Source of the DNA: a virus
Direction: 5' to 3' (one strand)
Virus record (IMG/VR): IMGVR_UViG_3300037459_000029
Location: 1-25,587 of that record
DNA length: 25,587 nt
The position numbers were made by a program, and so were the translations under genes. Positions 20,718 to 25,587 of this stretch are shown one piece after another. Below the pieces are notes generated by a model. The model was not told the DNA's origin. It ran no database searches and saw nothing but the letters and a program-made list of their open reading frames with translations. The first letter of the stretch is position 1; each line of letters begins with the position of its first letter.

Positions 20718-22785
20718 CGACTTCAGGCTCCACTGGTCCAAACACTACTTCGAATGAATTCTGGCCAGCCGTCCACATCGTCAAATAGTCAGGCTCGGGC
20801 AGCTCGTTCTGAGCGTACTCAATATGAGCACCTGCCTGTAGGTCCCGACTGATAATGTTCGTGAGTTGCTGGGCAACTCGACGTGCCTCTGCTATGGCGT
20901 TGTTCTGGTCACGTCGTATGCGTGACTGACCCTGTGTCCGTGCTCTTTGGCCCGTAAAGCCCCGCCCTGCGAGCGCAGCTTCAGATGCAGCTTTCGCAAG
21001 ACGCGATACCTCCGTGGTATTCGCGGTGAAGCGCACGGTCCCGTCTTCTACGTCACTAAAGTCGATGTTGATACACGCAGCACACGATAAACCGGGGATT
21101 AGCTCGGCATTTAGCAAGCGATTGTAGCCTTGTGTGCGACTACGTGCCCCTTGCGGGCCGCCACTACGGTCGAATAGGTTCTCTCCTGCGTCGCCCCACA
21201 GTACAGCCACGTTTGGGTTGGCACTTTCGCGGGCTGAGTCGATAAAAGGTATGATATCTTTGCTTGCAATCATGTCTACTACATGATTCGCGGCATCTTG
21301 GGGGACCTCGCCTGCTTCGAGCAGGTAGTTCATATACTGGGTCTCCCCGCCGACCACCTCGAAACCCGTTTCGGGTACTAAGGGTACGCCAGTCTCAATC
21401 CACTGCTCACGGAAGTTCCTAAGCTGATCAATGTTCTGAATCGCGCCAGTCTGGTCCGCTTCGCGGCCAGTCAAACCGTTATTGTTCAGTACTTTGCTTG
21501 GATTCCCGCGCCTAATCTCAGCGAGTTGCTGATCCAGTGTTTCCACATCTAGGCCAGACGTAAGCTGATTCTTGCCGGTGATGCCTCGCATTTTAGCTAG
21601 CATATTGGGTAGGGTATTTTGAATAATGATACTGAAGTCGTTAAAGGCAAGCTTCTCGCTACCTGTTAGGGTCTTGATGTTGTCAATGAGATCGCCTACG
21701 CGATCTGACCACATACCCACCTCGACGATCTCGGGATTCTCAAACTCAAAGCGGATGTTCCGCTCAGCCACCATAGTCTCATGGACTTGGATAATGTCAG
21801 GGCTATCGCCAACGATAGCTGAATTTAGCACTCGGAGTTCTTGGACCATCCGGTTCTTGAGATTAACTATGTTGTCATACTCAGGAGTACCTGCCCATTT
21901 CAAATCAATTCGATTGACGCCCGCCTCTAGCTGAGCAATTTGAGTCTCAACTGCGAGTACGTGGTTCTGGGCCTTAAAGTCGTTCCACTCGGTAATCTTC
22001 TGTCTATTCAGAGGCTCATTCGGATTCAATAAGGCTTCCGAAATCTCTCTGGTGGCCGCGCGGGTCTTATCCATCTCTGCTTCGACGATTCCAGCGTCGT
22101 TAAACAAGGCTGTCTGCCACTTAGAGAGTTCACCCTTTACGTTCACGGCTTCTTCAGCCGACTGAGCTGCGAGCAAGCGGGTAGCGTTGTTGCGCCTACC
22201 TTCCTGCTCTTGGAAGAACAGGTACGACTCAGTAAACTCCTTGCTGCCGAAGGGTTTGGTTAAGGGGTCCATACCAAACTGCCCGACGCCGTCGCCGTAC
22301 GCTTGGTCTTTGATATCATTGATCTCGGCTAGTGCAAAGGCAGATGTAGCTGTGCGTGTAGTATCCTGCAATCCCAGCTCAAAGAACTCGGGGTCACCCC
22401 GCTGGAACATGCTGAACTCAGCGCTAAGGGCCGACCGCATCCGGGGGTTTGCAGTAATAGCGTTAGCTAAGAGCGTCCGGCCCTCTAAGGAGGCCCGCCC
22501 CTGTATGCTACGGTTACCTTGGGCAGCGTCGAACTTGAGCTTCTGGAGCCTATCAAACTCAGGACTACCTGTTAGTGCGGGTGAAGTAGTTTGCTGCGAT
22601 TTTACCTGATCTGTTGCTACGTTTAGGTCTTGTCGGAATCCACCGAGGACGTCTTCCTGCTTCTTCGTCTTTCTGATCAGCGCAAGCTGCTCGACGGCGC
22701 GCAGGATATCCTGACTCGACTCCTCTATTGCTTGAGCTTCAAGATTTCCCGTCTGTCTAAATTCAATACTGCCTAGTTCTGCCAT
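20704..22785 (-). CDS. Internal virion (ejection) protein, 693 residues
   Basis: A long, mostly helical, Gln/Glu/Ala-rich protein with no signal peptide or membrane segment. It starts 'MAELGSIEFRQTGNLEAQ' and continues with heptad-like helices ('ILRAVEQLALIRKTKKQEDV'). No enzyme motif is seen; a 'SCAACINIDF' segment near residue 560 is the only cysteine-rich spot. Its place between the giant virion protein and the ART-domain protein, with TAATG coupling on the upstream side, fits the T7 internal core gene order (gp14-gp16 region). Assignment is by size, composition and context. Confidence 0.65.
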   Translation of the reverse strand: MAELGSIEFRQTGNLEAQAIEESSQDILRAVEQLALIRKTKKQEDVLGGFRQDLNVATDQVKSQQTTSPALTGSPEFDRLQKLKFDAAQGNRSIQGRASLEGRTLLANAITANPRMRSALSAEFSMFQRGDPEFFELGLQDTTRTATSAFALAEINDIKDQAYGDGVGQFGMDPLTKPFGSKEFTESYLFFQEQEGRRNNATRLLAAQSAEEAVNVKGELSKWQTALFNDAGIVEAEMDKTRAATREISEALLNPNEPLNRQKITEWNDFKAQNHVLAVETQIAQLEAGVNRIDLKWAGTPEYDNIVNLKNRMVQELRVLNSAIVGDSPDIIQVHETMVAERNIRFEFENPEIVEVGMWSDRVGDLIDNIKTLTGSEKLAFNDFSIIIQNTLPNMLAKMRGITGKNQLTSGLDVETLDQQLAEIRRGNPSKVLNNNGLTGREADQTGAIQNIDQLRNFREQWIETGVPLVPETGFEVVGGETQYMNYLLEAGEVPQDAANHVVDMIASKDIIPFIDSARESANPNVAVLWGDAGENLFDRSGGPQGARSRTQGYNRLLNAELIPGLSCAACINIDFSDVEDGTVRFTANTTEVSRLAKAASEAALAGRGFTGQRARTQGQSRIRRDQNNAIAEARRVAQQLTNIISRDLQAGAHIEYAQNELPEPDYLTMWTAGQNSFEVVFGPVEPEVDGEG

Positions 22786-25587
22786 TACTGGTCCTCAATT
22801 TGCTGTTGGATTTTTTCAATCCCCTCAGCTTCGACATTTATTCGTCCCTGCCATACTTCTTCTGCAAGCTGCTTAAGCTGCGTGCGCTTTTCTTCTGGGA
22901 TATCAGTGAAGCGGTCTATCATTCCGATCAGCTCTCGCGGATCGAACTCGGTATCGCTCATCGCCTCCATTAGCTGCTTCTCAATCGTTGGATTGTCCTG
23001 ATCGAGCTGCTCTAATACGGAGCCTCGGATAATATCGAGGCGTGCTCCTTCCGGAAACTCCTCCATCCAGTTCGTAATGAACTTGATGTTACGTCCGAAC
23101 TCTTCTTCGTTAAGCTCCCCGCCTCTGAATAGGTTAATCTGCTTGGTGAGATACAGTTGGTTCTGGCGCTTGATATTAGCGACGTTCTCTTTGTTCTCCC
23201 AAACCTTGTTCTGTAGTCTGTAGTAGCCCAGCTCTTCGCGGGTCCTAGCACCGAATAAGCCTCGGGCCAGTAGCGCGTTCATGGTCGGGCGCAGAGGCAT
23301 AGCCTCAAGCGAGTTACTGTACCAGCGGTTGTGCTGGTAGCCTAGGTACGCTAGGACAGCGTCGTTGTACCCCGGAAATACGCCCGATAAGATCACCGTA
23401 GCACTCTGGAGGAACTTATCACCCGGAGGTGTATCCGGATCGCCCTTATGAATCTCGGTGATCCAGTGGTACGACATCAGAGTCTTGCTGAAGATGTTAC
23501 CGAAGGCGCCAAAGACGGCCTGTGTCGGCTGGTTCAACAGACCTTGGAGCTGTAGCTCCCAGATACGGTTGAAGTCAACACCCGGAGCGAGGAACCCTAG
23601 GTCTATGTCCTTCCAATCTTCGGTAGTCATGTCGCCTATAGAATTGAACATGGTCTCAATGAGACCTGCGCTCAACAGATCGACGAGGGTAGCTCCCTCG
23701 ATGCCCGGTATCTCTGCATCTCTGACGCCTATGGCTGTCAGTTGCTCTGAGATAAAGTCTCGTGCTCCGAACATGTTGGCCCCGTACAGCATGTACGTGC
23801 CGAACAGAATCTTTAAGGTGTCTGTGCCCTTGATCGCTGGGTTCTTGCCCAGCAGCGCAAGGGCTGCCTTATGTGTGAAGCTAAAGAACTGCGTCGCTAC
23901 ACCCACGGCTCCCGTCTGGTAGCCGAAGTTGTTGGGTCGGATCATACCCAGTGACATGTTGGACGCTTCTAAACGAAGATCGTCCCAGTCCTTAGCGTTC
24001 ATCTCCAGTAGCGATTTGTATTCCTTTCGCTTCATAGCACGCTTCAGAGCTAGGTTGTAGGTGAACGTCAAGTTGTTACGCTCCCCGAAGTTGAACCCCA
24101 CTCTCTGCATGGTTTCGCGTATAGCGGTGGGAAGCTGCTTAGCCCGGTAGCCTATGGTCCCTAGCCGCGTGTTGCCGGTAGGGAGTGCCAGTTTCTTGGA
24201 CTGGCGTGCGCCACCCGCGAACGAATGGACATCGACAAGATCGACTAGTCCACTGCGGTCGAATTCTTTGATCAGCTTTCGGTATTCTTTCGAGCTGAGG
24301 CCCATGGCCTTGGCCGCCCTAGATACCGAGTAGCCGTCATCGAACCCAGACCTGCGTAGCTTGGTTATGCCGCGCCGTAGCATGTAGGCGTCCTTAAAGA
24401 ACTGCACACTGGCTACATATCGAGGTTCCAGAGCCGCTAGAAATCCAATCTGGCCACTCTGGAGCAGTGCTTGGCGCACTGGACGAAAGACCATGAAGGC
24501 GTTAAACGCTACCGACCGCATAGTGCGGAAGGGGTCCATGGTCTGGAAGTATTTCTCTGCTGCTCGGGTGTTGGCGCCTGTAGTGCGCCCTACCCACGCT
24601 GCTAGATTCAAAGCCTGCTCTCTCATCCACGGGACAAGGGCAGATTCAGTCCCTTCGATCAAACGAAGGTAATCAATCATCTCTTTTGACTGTTTTACAC
24701 GCTTCCGAACCTTTGGATCGGTGACTTCTTTCCTTAATTGGCCTAACCGATTGGATAATTCCTTCAAATCCAGTCTATCTACCAGTTCAGGAGACACGAG
24801 ATCGCCAAATTCGTTTTTCCAAGCATTCTTCAGGCTCCGGAGCGGGTCCTCGTGCGTTAAGGTACGTGCTGCGATGGCTATGCCCCGCTCTAGGGACTTG
24901 ACAGGGTCCTCTAGGGTCGCCCGGTTCCCGTTTACGTCGGGCAGCCGGTCGAAGTTCCTGCTATCCCAGAATAGGCGCCCCTCTCGGTGCATGGCCTCCT
25001 TCTGAAACAGCGTAGACTCTGTATTGGACAGGTTGTTGGCCCGTACGATCTTGAAGTTCACGTTATCAACCCCGCGTGCGGTGTTGCGTGTGCTTGCTCT
25101 ACGTACAAAGCGCTCTGCCTCGGCGCTTGTGCCCGCCGTCTTGATCGCCTGCTCTACTATGCTGGCTTTGCCTGACCGCACTGCGCCGTTGAAGGCGACA
25201 CCAGTAGTCTCTTTGACTATGAAGTACGGGTCATCATAGAACCTGAAGCTATAGCCGGGGTGGTACACTAGCGGAGTAGTGCTTAGCTCATCAATATCGT
25301 ATGTGCCGGGTCGCAGGACAATCAGGTCGGCCTTATTATTGGCCTCCTTCGCTGCGTCCACGCTCATGTCGAGCTTCATCACCTTGCCGCCGCTATTGTA
25401 CAGGTCGTCTACTTCCCGACTGGACATGCGTATCATCTTACCCGTATCCGGGTCTAGGTACGAGCCGCTCGGCACACTCTCGCGCGCCAGCTCGTCGCCA
25501 TGAAATATGGGCAGGTCCGGGTTACGCGGACGGGCTGTCTTGTAGCCCAGTGCTTGGAACTCTCGATATAGCTTACGATTGAACAGC
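22785..25587 (-). CDS. Giant internal virion / ejection protein, C-terminal part (cut by right window edge)
   Basis: The frame stays open to the last base; the GTG at 25475 is not a start because coding-like sequence (ending 'FHGDELARES') continues upstream of it. About 934 residues are visible. The region is helical and basic, with moderately hydrophobic helices near the middle ('AVGVATQFFSFTHKAALALLG', 'LKILFGTYMLYGANMFGA') that could insert into the host membrane. The C-terminus is Glu/Gln-rich. This suits a T7 gp16-like protein that forms the DNA ejection channel. Enzymatic domains, such as a transglycosylase, would lie upstream, outside this window. No catalytic motif is visible here. 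Confidence 0.7.
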   Translation of the reverse strand, partial: LFNRKLYREFQALGYKTARPRNPDLPIFHGDELARESVPSGSYLDPDTGKMIRMSSREVDDLYNSGGKVMKLDMSVDAAKEANNKADLIVLRPGTYDIDELSTTPLVYHPGYSFRFYDDPYFIVKETTGVAFNGAVRSGKASIVEQAIKTAGTSAEAERFVRRASTRNTARGVDNVNFKIVRANNLSNTESTLFQKEAMHREGRLFWDSRNFDRLPDVNGNRATLEDPVKSLERGIAIAARTLTHEDPLRSLKNAWKNEFGDLVSPELVDRLDLKELSNRLGQLRKEVTDPKVRKRVKQSKEMIDYLRLIEGTESALVPWMREQALNLAAWVGRTTGANTRAAEKYFQTMDPFRTMRSVAFNAFMVFRPVRQALLQSGQIGFLAALEPRYVASVQFFKDAYMLRRGITKLRRSGFDDGYSVSRAAKAMGLSSKEYRKLIKEFDRSGLVDLVDVHSFAGGARQSKKLALPTGNTRLGTIGYRAKQLPTAIRETMQRVGFNFGERNNLTFTYNLALKRAMKRKEYKSLLEMNAKDWDDLRLEASNMSLGMIRPNNFGYQTGAVGVATQFFSFTHKAALALLGKNPAIKGTDTLKILFGTYMLYGANMFGARDFISEQLTAIGVRDAEIPGIEGATLVDLLSAGLIETMFNSIGDMTTEDWKDIDLGFLAPGVDFNRIWELQLQGLLNQPTQAVFGAFGNIFSKTLMSYHWITEIHKGDPDTPPGDKFLQSATVILSGVFPGYNDAVLAYLGYQHNRWYSNSLEAMPLRPTMNALLARGLFGARTREELGYYRLQNKVWENKENVANIKRQNQLYLTKQINLFRGGELNEEEFGRNIKFITNWMEEFPEGARLDIIRGSVLEQLDQDNPTIEKQLMEAMSDTEFDPRELIGMIDRFTDIPEEKRTQLKQLAEEVWQGRINVEAEGIEKIQQQIEDQ

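Noticed and set aside
22785-25475. GTG at 25475 as the start of the giant virion protein
   Set aside because: The frame continues without a stop to the end of the window with sequence of the same character, so the gene is simply cut by the window edge.

Overview
The window looks like the central part of a lytic tailed double-stranded DNA phage genome, most likely a short-tailed (podovirus) phage with T7-type replication, infecting a Gram-negative host. The Gram-negative host is indicated by an i-spanin/o-spanin pair with a lipobox and by a phage gene with features of an outer-membrane autotransporter anchor. Both ends cut through genes. Coding is almost gapless: most genes overlap or abut by TAATG/ATGA junctions, and GTG or TTG starts are common. 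I found no tRNA, integrase, transposase, CRISPR array or RNA polymerase, and no promoter I could defend.

Plus strand, 1 to about 12.4 kb (early/middle genes). A CobT-like VWA protein cut by the left edge and a two-helix membrane protein come first. They are followed by a replication block: a separate TOPRIM primase, a DnaB-family helicase whose Walker A Lys and Walker B Asp are both replaced, a family-A DNA polymerase of the Phe762 type, a probable OB-fold ssDNA-binding protein, a small ORF, a Cas4/RecB-like PD-(D/E)XK exonuclease, a DUF5664 dATP/dGTP diphosphohydrolase-like protein, a T7 endonuclease I-like resolvase, and a DEDDy exonuclease with a zinc ribbon. The accessory genes that follow are a 49-residue ORF, a sulfotransferase-like protein, a calcineurin-like phosphoesterase, a two-helix DUF7220-type membrane protein, an FmdB-like zinc ribbon, a small unknown ORF, a secreted acidic protein, a secreted collagen-repeat protein with a YadA-like C-terminal anchor, an HslV/proteasome-beta-like Ntn hydrolase, and a last unknown ORF.

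Minus strand, 25.6 kb down to 12.2 kb (late genes, transcribed leftward). In transcription order: a giant internal virion protein (cut by the right edge), a 693-residue helical internal virion protein, a virion-type protein with an ADP-ribosyltransferase (ART-PolyVal-like) module, an M15 L-Ala-D-Glu peptidase endolysin, tail fibre 2, a membrane/coiled-coil protein, the very large tail fibre 1 with nine glycine-rich repeats, two small unknowns, a holin, an i-spanin and an o-spanin. An intrinsic terminator (hairpin plus U-run) sits 53 bases past the o-spanin stop and ends this leftward operon at the convergent junction.

The most unusual items are the apparently ATP-site-less replicative helicase; the compact secreted module (signal peptide protein, collagen-YadA mini-autotransporter and Ntn hydrolase) in an early/middle position, where it could remodel the host surface or block superinfection; and the ART-like domain carried by a predicted ejected virion protein.
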